Source: Planctomycetota bacterium (GTDB lineage: Bacteria; Planctomycetota; Brocadiia; SM23-32; JAKLEA01). From it: a DNA stretch of 64,000 nucleotides. Every line of letters starts with the position of its first letter. Position 1 is the first letter of the stretch. The position numbers were made by a program, and so were the translations under genes. Under the pieces are notes generated by a model. It saw nothing but the letters and a program-made list of their open reading frames with translations. It searched no databases and was not told the DNA's origin. The stretch is taken from contig JAKLEA010000015.1 in NCBI GenBank assembly GCA_022711755.1, positions 1 to 64,000 of the forward strand, read 5' to 3'. Positions 33,619 through 41,666 of the stretch are shown here, in pieces.

Positions 33619-34692
33619 ATGATGCAACCCCGGGAGAATATCCTCAGAGCCGTGAAGCGTCAGAATCCCGATCATGTCCCGTACGAATTCGGACTGACGC
33701 CGACGATGGTCGGGAAGTTTCGCAAGTGGGCCGGGATTGGCGAAAATGAGCCGGCCGACCTGCTGAAATTCTTTGATTTTGAGGCGCGCGGCGTGGGACC
33801 TGACGCGGCCCCGGGGGAAAGGCCGGATTACACGAAATACTACGCTGATCCTGAAATCGCAAAGCATGCGGACGGGCATGGCGTGGCGCGTGTTCCGGGA
33901 ACCTATTACCACTTTACGCATACGATCAGCCCTCTGGCGAAGGTGATGGACCCGAAGGTTGCAGAGGATTACCCGATAGTCGAGCGCCGACATCCCGTCT
34001 GCTGGGCGAAATTCAAGGAGAGGGTTGATAACATTCACAAGGCGGGTTACGCCGCGAATTATTTCTGCGGGCACATTTTTGAGACGGGGTGGCAGATTCG
34101 CGGCATGGAGCAGATGCTGGAGGAATTCGTCACGGGTGGCGATGTTTCGCGGATACTGCTGCAGCGAATTGCCGATGACAACGCATATGCCGCAGAGCAG
34201 GCAGTGAAGGGCGGCCTGGACATACTCTCGTGCGGAGACGACGTTGGGACGCAGCATGGGATGATGATGAGTCCGAAGGCATGGAGGGAGTGGCTGAAGC
34301 CGCTTCTGGCAAAAGAGATTGCGGCGGGAAGGAAGGTCAATCCTGACATACCGGTCTGGTATCACTCGGACGGCAATATCGAGGAGATCATTCCCGATCT
34401 TATCGAGGTGGGAGTAACAATCCTGAATCCGGTTCAGCCGGAGTGTATGAATCCTGCGGCGTTGAAGAAGAAATACGGCGACGAGCTTTCGTTCTGGGGT
34501 TGTGTCGGGACGCAGAGCGTTATGCCCTGGGGAAAGCCGAAGGACGTTCGGGAGGCTGTGAAGAAGACCATTCAGACGGTCGGGGAGGGCGGGGGGCTGG
34601 TTATTGCCCCGACGCACGTTCTTGAGCCTGAGGTTCCGTGGGAGAATGTCCTGGCGATGGTCGAGGCAGTGAAGGAGTTCGGCAAATACTGA
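33619..34692 (+). CDS. Uroporphyrinogen decarboxylase (URO-D) superfamily protein
   Basis: This 357-residue protein of the URO-D/methyltransferase-A superfamily opens MMQPRENILRAVKRQNPDHVPYEF, typical of the many URO-D paralogs in anaerobic and PVC-type genomes. TIM-barrel segments include VWYHSDGNIEEIIPDLIEVGVTILNPVQPEC and GLVIAPTHVLEPEVPWENV. It lacks the heme-pathway HemE signature and has no heme genes beside it, so demethylation or methyl transfer to a corrinoid protein, or an unrelated function, is more likely. Two adjacent ATGs follow a GGAGA ribosome site. It is 6 nt from the sensor kinase gene downstream. Confidence 0.85.
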   Translation: MMQPRENILRAVKRQNPDHVPYEFGLTPTMVGKFRKWAGIGENEPADLLKFFDFEARGVGPDAAPGERPDYTKYYADPEIAKHADGHGVARVPGTYYHFTHTISPLAKVMDPKVAEDYPIVERRHPVCWAKFKERVDNIHKAGYAANYFCGHIFETGWQIRGMEQMLEEFVTGGDVSRILLQRIADDNAYAAEQAVKGGLDILSCGDDVGTQHGMMMSPKAWREWLKPLLAKEIAAGRKVNPDIPVWYHSDGNIEEIIPDLIEVGVTILNPVQPECMNPAALKKKYGDELSFWGCVGTQSVMPWGKPKDVREAVKKTIQTVGEGGGLVIAPTHVLEPEVPWENVLAMVEAVKEFGKY

Positions 34693-34698
34693 TTACGC

Positions 34699-35808
34699 AT
34701 GGCGACGGGAGAGACTGCTGACGTGGCTGACGGAAGCGGGAAACAGGCCGGGAGACGCGAAAAGGGAAGAAGCATTCTCATCACGCGCTTCTTCTATGTT
34801 TCCGTGATCTTCGCGTTGTGTTTCAGTATGGCCTGTCTGCTCTGGGCGTTCGGCGCCGAGAATGAAGCGCTTCTTTTTTCGTTCGCGATGATATGGACCT
34901 TGACAATGACGCTTTTCGCCAATGAGATCATTTCCCGCAATGAGAGGCTTGAGGACCAGGTGAAATTGCGCACGCGGGGGCTGGAAGAGAAGAACAGGGA
35001 ATTGAGCCTTATGACCATGGAGCTTGAAGAGAAAAACAGGAAATTACAGGCTCTTGACGCAATGAGAAACGCGTTTCTTACAAGCGTATCTCACGAACTG
35101 CGCACCCCGCTGACAAGCATAAGATCGTTCTCCGAAATTCTGCTTCATTATGAAAAGGAGAGCCAGGAAACCCGCCGTGATTTCCTTGAGATCATCAACA
35201 GCGAGACTGAGCGCCTGACGCGGCTGGTCAACGACGTGCTTGATCTTGCAAAAATCGCGTCAGGCAAGGTTGACTGGCAGTATCTTCCAGTTGACGTTCA
35301 TGATGCGATCGAGAAAAGCGTCAGACTTTTCAGCTTTGAGATAGAGAGGATCGGCATAAAGCTGGAAGTTGAGATTGACGGCGATCTGCCGAAGGCATGG
35401 GCCGAGCCGGACCGGCTTATACAGGTGGCCAACAACCTGATAGCCAATGCGACGAAGTTCACGCCTTCCGGCGGGCGGATCGCGGTTCGGGCGACGACAT
35501 GCGCAATAAATGACGGCAAGGGCAGGATGATAGTCGTCAGCGTCGAGGACACCGGAAACGGGATACCGGCTGAGGCGTTGAGCGTGGTGTTCGACCGGTT
35601 CGTCCAGGTGGGAGAGCCGGCGAAGGGCAGGGCGCAGGGAACTGGTCTGGGACTGGCGATAACAAGGGAGATAGTCGAGCGTTTCGGGGGGAAAATCACG
35701 GCTGAAAGCGAGGTGGGGAAGGGCAGCAGATTCTCCTTCACACTACCGATTTACGATCCCGCCGTTCACGACAAAAATAAGGATAAGACCACCCGCATGG
35801 CGGGATGA
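34699..35808 (+). CDS. Membrane sensor histidine kinase
   Basis: This 369-residue kinase has two N-terminal membrane helices (FFYVSVIFALCFSMACLLWAF and ALLFSFAMIWTLTMTLFA) with almost no periplasmic loop. A coiled coil follows (RNERLEDQVKLRTRGLEEKNREL), then the HisKA domain with SVSHELRTPLTS, and a HATPase domain with NNLIANATKFTPSGG, VEDTGNGIP and GTGLGLAI. It probably senses a membrane or cytoplasmic cue. No response regulator gene is adjacent. It lies 6 nt behind the URO-D-like gene and 19 nt before the LOG-family gene. Confidence 0.93.
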   Translation: MATGETADVADGSGKQAGRREKGRSILITRFFYVSVIFALCFSMACLLWAFGAENEALLFSFAMIWTLTMTLFANEIISRNERLEDQVKLRTRGLEEKNRELSLMTMELEEKNRKLQALDAMRNAFLTSVSHELRTPLTSIRSFSEILLHYEKESQETRRDFLEIINSETERLTRLVNDVLDLAKIASGKVDWQYLPVDVHDAIEKSVRLFSFEIERIGIKLEVEIDGDLPKAWAEPDRLIQVANNLIANATKFTPSGGRIAVRATTCAINDGKGRMIVVSVEDTGNGIPAEALSVVFDRFVQVGEPAKGRAQGTGLGLAITREIVERFGGKITAESEVGKGSRFSFTLPIYDPAVHDKNKDKTTRMAG

Positions 35809-35827
35809 GCGACCAACAGGGAGAGAA

Positions 35828-36550
35828 ATGAGTCCACAGCGAAAACGCAAAGTTAGCGGCGACTACGAGCTTTTAAGCTCGGCGGAACAGGACCCGAACT
35901 TTACCGGCAGCGACACGTGGCGGGTGTTCAGGATCATGGGCGAGTTTGTGGAGGGTTTTGAATCGCTCAATAACGTGGGGCCGGCGATATCTGTTTTCGG
36001 CGGGGCGCGGATCAAGCCCGATTCGCCGTTTTACGCGCAGGCAAGAACGCTGGGCGGAAGGCTGGCGGAAGAGGGCTTTGCGGTGATAACCGGGGGCGGG
36101 CCGGGATTAATGGAGGCGGCAAATCTGGGGTGTAAGGAGGCTGGGGGGCTTTCCGTGGGGTTGAACATTGAATTGCCGAACGAACAGCGTCCGAATCCCT
36201 ACCAGGACGTCAGCATGAGTTTCCATTACTTCTTCGTTCGCAAGATGATCTTCGTGAAATACTCGCTGGGTTTTGTTATCTTTCCCGGCGGTTTCGGGAC
36301 GATGGATGAGACTTTCGAAGCTCTTACGCTTGTGCAGACGGGCAAGATCAGGAACTTCCCGATAGTCCTTTTCTGTGAGGATTACTGGAAGGGGCTGGTT
36401 TCCTGGATTGACGCGGAGATGAAACCGCGACGCTACATCAATCCGGAAGACACCTCGATTTTTTCGATAACGGACGACATAGAAGAAGCGGTTATTCTGC
36501 TGAAGGCAGGCATCGGAGAACTGCTCAGCCAGGTCAAACCGCGCAAATGA
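35828..36550 (+). CDS. LOG-family protein (nucleoside-monophosphate phosphoribohydrolase-like)
   Basis: This 240-residue Rossmann-fold protein of the LOG/YgdH group (formerly called lysine decarboxylase) has the signature motifs GGGPGLMEAANLG and PGGFGTMDETFEALT (PGGxGTxxE). Characterised members remove ribose phosphate from cytokinin or other nucleotides, releasing the base. In bacteria the physiological role is usually housekeeping nucleotide turnover. The ATG at 35828 has AGGGAGAG upstream. Short gaps place it in the same plus-strand run as the URO-D-like and kinase genes. Confidence 0.9.
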   Translation: MSPQRKRKVSGDYELLSSAEQDPNFTGSDTWRVFRIMGEFVEGFESLNNVGPAISVFGGARIKPDSPFYAQARTLGGRLAEEGFAVITGGGPGLMEAANLGCKEAGGLSVGLNIELPNEQRPNPYQDVSMSFHYFFVRKMIFVKYSLGFVIFPGGFGTMDETFEALTLVQTGKIRNFPIVLFCEDYWKGLVSWIDAEMKPRRYINPEDTSIFSITDDIEEAVILLKAGIGELLSQVKPRK

Positions 36551-36599
36551 CCCCTTGCTGTGACGATGCGACAAACAGGTCTTTGAAAGGAGACGAGTC

Positions 36600-37409
36600 A
36601 TGAGCGGCGCGAAAATAGGCGTTATTCATTACAACTTCCCGGGATTCGATATGACGCAGTTTCTGGATTATTGCGTCAGGACGGGATTCCAGTATATCGA
36701 GGTGTCCGGCGGCGACGTCTGGAACGATAAGACCTCGAAGCCGGAAGCCGAGGCCGAGGCGCTTCTGAAGGAACTCAAGAAGCGTAAACTCAAGGCGTCT
36801 GCCCTGTCGGCGGGCAATGATTTCGTAGTGACCGACCTGAAGGAGATCAAAACTCAGGTGAAGCGCATGGACCGCATCGCCAAGCTTGCAAATATCCTGG
36901 AAACCAAGTGTATCCGCACAGAGGGGGGGCGTCCGAAGGAGCACGTCAAGCAGGATCAACTGGTTATGACGATGGCGGAATGCCTGAAGCGTTGCGTTGA
37001 CATCGGCGAGAAGCGGGACGTCTATTTTGCCGTGGATAACCATGGTCTGGTGACCAACGACGGCGACTTGCAGGTTGCGCTGTTCGCGACAGTCGGGTCG
37101 AGGCGTGTCGGAGCCAATCTCGATACGATGAACTATCGCTGGGCCGGGCACGACTTGAAGACGATTGATCATTACTACGACATCGTTGCGCCTTACACGC
37201 TCCATACCCATATGAAGGATGGGACAGGGAGCCTGAGGGAATACAAGGGCGCGGCGCTGGGCGACGGCGAAATCCATCTCAAATACGCAATCAAGCGCCT
37301 CAAAGAGGCCGGCTACAAGGGCGTATGGTGTGCCGAATACGAAGGCCCAGAGGCTGCCGAAGGCGTCGGGTACGCGAAGTGTTGCAAGTGGCTCAAGAAG
37401 AACGTGTGA
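36600..37409 (+). CDS. Sugar phosphate isomerase/epimerase-like TIM barrel
   Basis: This 269-residue AP-endonuclease-2/xylose-isomerase-like barrel has characteristic segments at strand ends: QYIEVSGGDVW, YFAVDNHGLVTN, VGANLDTMNYRW, YTLHTHMKDG and GVWCAEYEG. The Asp, His and Glu residues fit a divalent-metal site used in sugar or inositol isomerisation. Substrate specificity cannot be deduced. AAAGGAGA stands before the ATG. It is one of three such barrels in the window. Confidence 0.87.
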   Translation: MSGAKIGVIHYNFPGFDMTQFLDYCVRTGFQYIEVSGGDVWNDKTSKPEAEAEALLKELKKRKLKASALSAGNDFVVTDLKEIKTQVKRMDRIAKLANILETKCIRTEGGRPKEHVKQDQLVMTMAECLKRCVDIGEKRDVYFAVDNHGLVTNDGDLQVALFATVGSRRVGANLDTMNYRWAGHDLKTIDHYYDIVAPYTLHTHMKDGTGSLREYKGAALGDGEIHLKYAIKRLKEAGYKGVWCAEYEGPEAAEGVGYAKCCKWLKKNV

Positions 37410-37474
37410 TCTCAGATCATGTGGTTTGCCCTCCGGTGTTTGGTTGAGATCATAATGTCGTCTTGCGGAATAGC

Positions 37475-37503
37475 GCAGGGGCGGGTCTCAAACCTGCCCT
37501 TGC
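37475..37503. repeat. Second, diverged copy of the 29-nt palindromic element
   Basis: It has the same length and layout as the element at 695-723, with six differences. One pair (positions 2 and 28) changed together from T-A to C-G, and two others became G-T wobbles, so the stem is largely kept. It lies between the isomerase and C25 peptidase genes, 20 nt before the latter's ribosome site. Confidence 0.72.
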
Positions 37504-37535
37504 TTTCCGATTAATTCCGCAGAAAGGAGTTCCGT

Positions 37536-39377
37536 GTGGCTTCTCATCGCATGAAACTGACGGCGGCGCTGGCCATTGCGGTGTTGTTCTCGGCATCTGT
37601 CGCGCTTGCGGCGGGGGCGGATAAGAAGGATCAGGCAAAGTCTCTTTACCTGGTCATAGCGCCGTCCCAGTATGGCAACTTGCTGAAACAGTTGCTGGAA
37701 ACCCGAGAGAGGCAAGGACTTGCGACGAGATTGGTGACGCTGGAAGATGTCTGCAAGGGAGTTGCCTGGACTCCACCAACCGACGAGGCAACGAAGAGAA
37801 AAGCAACCTACAGCGGTTGCAATGAGCCATACGCCACAGCCGTCAGAGAATATATCAAGTCGGTGGCGGCAAAGGAGCAGTTACGATATGTGCTGCTTGT
37901 GGGCGCGGGAAAGAATGACATGGAGCCGTCGGATATCAAGGATCATTTTCCTGCCTTTTATATACCTCATTATGAGTTGCGCAAGGTGGACAAACCGGGG
38001 CGTCCTGTCTGCACGGACCTGCCGTATTCAGATACCGATGGCGATGGGATGCCTGACCTGATGCTTGGCCGGCTTCCAGTTTATGATGAGCATGGACTGA
38101 GGGTGTTGCTCTGGAAGATGCGGCAGTATGAGTCAAGTCCGGTTTTCACCCCGCGACGGCGGCGCGTATTCGTACTTGCCGGAACGACGGGGTTTGCCCC
38201 GGAGTCCGAAGCCTTCATAGTCCAGGCCGGATACCAGCTTCTGGGACGCCTGCTCACGACTCCCTACAGTCTGAAGGTCATCTTTGCGAGCGAAGCCTCA
38301 CAATTCTGCTATCCGTTTGAGCGGACGCCGGAGGCTTTTGTCGAGGAGCTTGCAAAGGGGGCGGCGTTTTCCTGTTATTCGGGGCACGGCTACACCAACG
38401 GATTTTACCTGCTGAAACTGACGGACATGGTTCCGTCCGGCGATTCGATCTGCCCGAAGGATGGGATTGCTTCCGGACGTGGCGAGATTAACAGGCTCCT
38501 TTCCGCCGGGGACATCGGGCGGGGCGATGCCGGCGTCAACATGTATTCCAGTGAAAAGTACGTGCGGATAACGTCCGCGCATATGGACATGCTTGATTGG
38601 GCGCCGCCAAGCGGGCCGATGTTCGCATACGCCTGCTGGACGGGGCGATATGACGATCCGGCCCCGGCGGTGGCGATCAGGATGCTGCTCCAGCACGGCG
38701 GGCCGGTCGCCTGCGTCGCGGCAACACATATAAGCGATCCCTACGTGAACAGCCTGACGGCTGAGGCCGTGCTTGAGGCGGTGAAGAGTCCGCCGCGCAG
38801 ACTTGGCGCGTTGTATCTGTCAACCGCGGTCAAGGGTTTCAAGGCGCATAATGCCCTCGGCTGGCGGATACGCAGCAGCGATCCATCATCGCCCAAGGGA
38901 CTGAGCGAGGAGGAGATGAAAAAGAATCACATCGCCATGTACAACCTTTTCGGCGATCCCGCAATGCCGCTATCAATGCCGTCCGTGGTGGAGGTCAAAG
39001 TGGCGGGAATGGCTCAGGAGAAGGATTCCGGCAAGTCTCTGAAGGTGGAGGCGAAGTTGCCGTTCGAGACCGGCAAGGCGTGGCTTTTCCTAGAGCAGAC
39101 TGAGGTTCAAGCCCCCGATCCGGCGTCCATGGAGGCTTTCGTTCCGACAGAGACCGAATGGCAGAAGGCGAACAACATGATCCTGTCCTGGGCGGACATG
39201 AACGTAAAGTCCGGCAGGTTTGAGGGATTGCTGCCGCTGCCGAAGGGGCTGAAGTCTGGAAGGTACGCGGTGAAGATTTACGCGACGGACTACCAGTCCG
39301 ACGCGGCGGGCTGCGCGACGTGGAAGCTGGCAGAACAGTCGGCGGGCGCAGCACAGGCAGCTAAAGCGGCGAAATAG
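37536..39377 (+). CDS. Secreted C25-like (gingipain-fold) cysteine peptidase
   Basis: This 613-residue protein has a signal peptide (KLTAALAIAVLFSASVALAAG) and the caspase-like fold of peptidase family C25. The N-terminal subdomain includes YLVIAPSQYGNLLKQLLETR and RYVLLVGAGKNDMEP, and an acidic calcium-type loop DTDGDGMPDLMLGRLP. His284 (YSGHGYTNG) and Cys367 (YACWTGRY) are the likely catalytic pair. A beta-sandwich tail begins around residue 485 after NLFGDPAMPL. The GTG start at 37536 follows AAAGGAG. The protein is probably exported to the periplasm or cell surface. No type IX secretion C-terminal domain is evident. Confidence 0.85.
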   Translation: MASHRMKLTAALAIAVLFSASVALAAGADKKDQAKSLYLVIAPSQYGNLLKQLLETRERQGLATRLVTLEDVCKGVAWTPPTDEATKRKATYSGCNEPYATAVREYIKSVAAKEQLRYVLLVGAGKNDMEPSDIKDHFPAFYIPHYELRKVDKPGRPVCTDLPYSDTDGDGMPDLMLGRLPVYDEHGLRVLLWKMRQYESSPVFTPRRRRVFVLAGTTGFAPESEAFIVQAGYQLLGRLLTTPYSLKVIFASEASQFCYPFERTPEAFVEELAKGAAFSCYSGHGYTNGFYLLKLTDMVPSGDSICPKDGIASGRGEINRLLSAGDIGRGDAGVNMYSSEKYVRITSAHMDMLDWAPPSGPMFAYACWTGRYDDPAPAVAIRMLLQHGGPVACVAATHISDPYVNSLTAEAVLEAVKSPPRRLGALYLSTAVKGFKAHNALGWRIRSSDPSSPKGLSEEEMKKNHIAMYNLFGDPAMPLSMPSVVEVKVAGMAQEKDSGKSLKVEAKLPFETGKAWLFLEQTEVQAPDPASMEAFVPTETEWQKANNMILSWADMNVKSGRFEGLLPLPKGLKSGRYAVKIYATDYQSDAAGCATWKLAEQSAGAAQAAKAAK

Positions 39378-39715
39378 TCCTGACGGGCTTGCCCGCTGGG
39401 ATGAACGTAAACCGACAATCATGCGTGTGTGACATTTGCTGATGTTCGCACAATTTTGTGTAATTGCATGCCCCCGAAATGGCGCGCTTGGATGCGTCCT
39501 GAATCAGGAACACGTGTCTGCATTATGCGAACTTCAGCAGAAGAAAGTTTGCAGATCCGGCTTCAAAATACCGGTTGGCGAAACGGGTAGAGCGAAGGTA
39601 AAATTCCGAGACAGGATGATTCCGGCGACGCGTGACGCATCCGCGGCCTTTTCCGCCCGCAGGCGAGAAACATTAATAAACTTTATACGTCGCACTGAGC
39701 AGGGAGACAGATAGC
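39378..39715. other. Intergenic stretch with no recognisable gene
   Basis: A 92-codon open frame (39436-39714) has no ribosome site, no recognisable motif and an unlikely composition, so it is not called. No terminator or clear promoter was found. Confidence 0.5.
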
Positions 39716-40444
39716 ATGGCCGGATCCAGGACGAAGGCCGTCAAGCTGATCGAGGCGAAGCTGTCTCTGCCGCTGGGCGATTACTCCGACGCAGACTATG
39801 AGGACGTGAGAACACACGTTCAGGAGTATGAGCGGATAATTGACGCCGTGCCCGGCCCGCCGGCGATGAAGATCATCCCGCGCGAGGGCGGGATGGTGCT
39901 GTCGTGCGAGGCCGTGTCGCCGACGCCGTATGACGAATTCGTTCAGAAGATGGATATTTCACGGTCAATAACTTACATGGAGGCCTATATCGGCGGGGAG
40001 ATAATCCAGGCGAAGAAGGACGATGGCGGGAAGCCGATTTACCAGGCGGAAAGATCGGTATTTTCGCCGCAGCCGCCGTGGACGAAGCTGGTAGGGGGCA
40101 AGGGCATTGATGTGGAGAAACTTCAGAAGATCGAGTATGAGGACGGGCTTCAGCGCCTGAGCTGGAAGACGCGCAACAGTCCGAACGGATCGGCGATCTG
40201 GGACGACGGAAGCGTCTGGTTCGTCCGTGCGGCGGAGGGAACGCGGGTGAGGGTCGTCGCGCGGCAGAAGTTCCACCCGCCACCGGTGATGAATTTCCTG
40301 ACGTTGAGCATATTCGAGGACGTCTACTGGCTCATCCAGAAACCGCTTTTTATTGACTTCTTCTCCCGAACGCTGGCCCGTTACGTGCATCTGCTCAAGC
40401 CGGGGCAACCGCTAGGGACGCTGGCGCGGAAGTTCAAGTTCTGA
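39716..40444 (+). CDS. Conserved hypothetical protein (possibly SRPBCC-like)
   Basis: I do not recognise this 242-residue protein with confidence. It has no signal peptide and no membrane helix. Alternating beta segments (MKIIPREGGMVLSCEAVSPT, DISRSITYMEAYIGGEIIQA, GSVWFVRAAEGTRVRVVARQKF) are followed by a C-terminal helical part (LTLSIFEDVYWLIQKPLFIDFFSRTLARYV). This pattern is compatible with an SRPBCC/START-type ligand-binding fold. AGGGAGA precedes the ATG. It stands alone and converges with the glycosyltransferase across a hairpin terminator. Confidence 0.75.
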   Translation: MAGSRTKAVKLIEAKLSLPLGDYSDADYEDVRTHVQEYERIIDAVPGPPAMKIIPREGGMVLSCEAVSPTPYDEFVQKMDISRSITYMEAYIGGEIIQAKKDDGGKPIYQAERSVFSPQPPWTKLVGGKGIDVEKLQKIEYEDGLQRLSWKTRNSPNGSAIWDDGSVWFVRAAEGTRVRVVARQKFHPPPVMNFLTLSIFEDVYWLIQKPLFIDFFSRTLARYVHLLKPGQPLGTLARKFKF

Positions 40445-40480
40445 TCGGTGTCCGTTTCTGCCTGATGCCATATCCCGCAT

Positions 40481-40507
40481 AAAAAACGTCGCTATTGACG
40501 TCTTTTT
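40481..40507. terminator. Bidirectional intrinsic terminator
   Basis: AAAAAACGTC-GCTATT-GACGTCTTTTT has a short stem with a run of As on one side and Ts on the other. It lies exactly between two convergent genes, so it can end transcripts from both strands. Confidence 0.65.
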
Positions 40508-40511
40508 ATCT

Positions 40512-41666
40512 TTACACAAGCCCTTTCAGATACAACTTTTCGATCTCTCTTACGCTCATCTTCGCGTCATATCCTGCCGATATCTCAAGTCCCGTCTTGC
40601 CGAGTCTTTCGCGCATATCCGGGGATTCAGCCAGTTTTTCAATCGCTTCCGCGAGAGCGTCTTCCGAACCAGGGGGAACCAGAAGGCCCGCGCCGTCGTC
40701 TGCTATGATCTCATCCGTGCCGCACACGTTCGAAACCACGACCGGTTTGCCGAAATACAGAGCCTCAAGCAGCACGTACGGCATTCCCTCCCAGAGCGAG
40801 GGGATGGCGACAATGTCCGCCGCGCGGTAGAGCGACGGCATTTCCGGGACATGGCCGAGGAATCGGAATCCATTTCCGAGGCCTTGACCGGCAGCCAGCG
40901 ATTCAAGCGATTTACGTTCAGGCCCGTCCCCGGCCAGGAGGAAGACAACATTCGGATTCTTCTTCCTGACCCTGGCAGCGGCGCGGATCAGGTGCGGGAA
41001 GCCTTTTTGCGGGAAAAATCGTCCGGCGGATAGAACGGCGATGGTTACGCCGGTCAGTCCCAAGTCCCTGCGGGCGTCATTCCGCGACTTGCCGCCCTTC
41101 AACTCCTCCCCGTCAACGCCGTTTGGAATCACGCGCAGTTTCGCCGGATCACAGGCTATTTCAGAAACGGCGAGCTGGCGTTGAAACTCGGTCAACAGAA
41201 TCATCGCGTCGCACCACGAGGATGCTATTGATTCGAGCTGGCGGTAGAGTCTGCGGCTTGACGGGGACACGTTCTGAGAAAATGGGAATACGTGCGGGGT
41301 GTGAACGACGAGCGGAATCCCTGTCGTCTTTGCGGCGAAACGGCCCAGGAATCCGGCTTTTGAACTGTGGGTGTGGACGACGTCGTAGGAGCCGGATTTG
41401 AGGATTTCCCTGATCCTGGCGAAGCAGGACGCATCACGGAGCGGGGAGACGTTTCGGACCATCGGGACAATGTGGAGTTCGTCCAGCATCGGGCGCATGG
41501 CCTCAAGCTCTGCGCCAGAGGTTTCGTTACGAAGCGGCGATCCGATGACGCTGACGCTGAATTTCTCGCGGTCGAGGAGTCTGACGATCTGGCGGAGATG
41601 GCTGAGAGTGCCGCCTTCGATTGGTTCCATTATTTGAAGAACGCGGACCTTCTTCATTGGCCTCAC
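40512..41666 (-). CDS. Glycosyltransferase family 4 (GT-B fold)
   Basis: This 384-residue GT4-type glycosyltransferase has an N-terminal domain (VRVLQIMEPIEGGTLSHLRQIVRLL; THSSKAGFLGRFAAKTTGIPLVVHTPH) and a C-terminal nucleotide-sugar domain (VLSAGRFFPQKGFPHLIRA, VFLLAGDGPERKSL, ADIVAIPSLWEGMPYVLLEALYFGKPVV) with the E-x7-E type motif. It transfers a sugar to a lipid-linked or polysaccharide acceptor, probably for exopolysaccharide. The GTG start overlaps the stop of the MurJ-like gene (GTGA); an ATG lies three codons in. Confidence 0.93.
   Translation of the reverse strand: MRPMKKVRVLQIMEPIEGGTLSHLRQIVRLLDREKFSVSVIGSPLRNETSGAELEAMRPMLDELHIVPMVRNVSPLRDASCFARIREILKSGSYDVVHTHSSKAGFLGRFAAKTTGIPLVVHTPHVFPFSQNVSPSSRRLYRQLESIASSWCDAMILLTEFQRQLAVSEIACDPAKLRVIPNGVDGEELKGGKSRNDARRDLGLTGVTIAVLSAGRFFPQKGFPHLIRAAARVRKKNPNVVFLLAGDGPERKSLESLAAGQGLGNGFRFLGHVPEMPSLYRAADIVAIPSLWEGMPYVLLEALYFGKPVVVSNVCGTDEIIADDGAGLLVPPGSEDALAEAIEKLAESPDMRERLGKTGLEISAGYDAKMSVREIEKLYLKGLV

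Noticed and set aside
39436..39714. 92-codon frame before the hypothetical gene at 39716
   Set aside because: It has no ribosome site, no motif and no compositional support.
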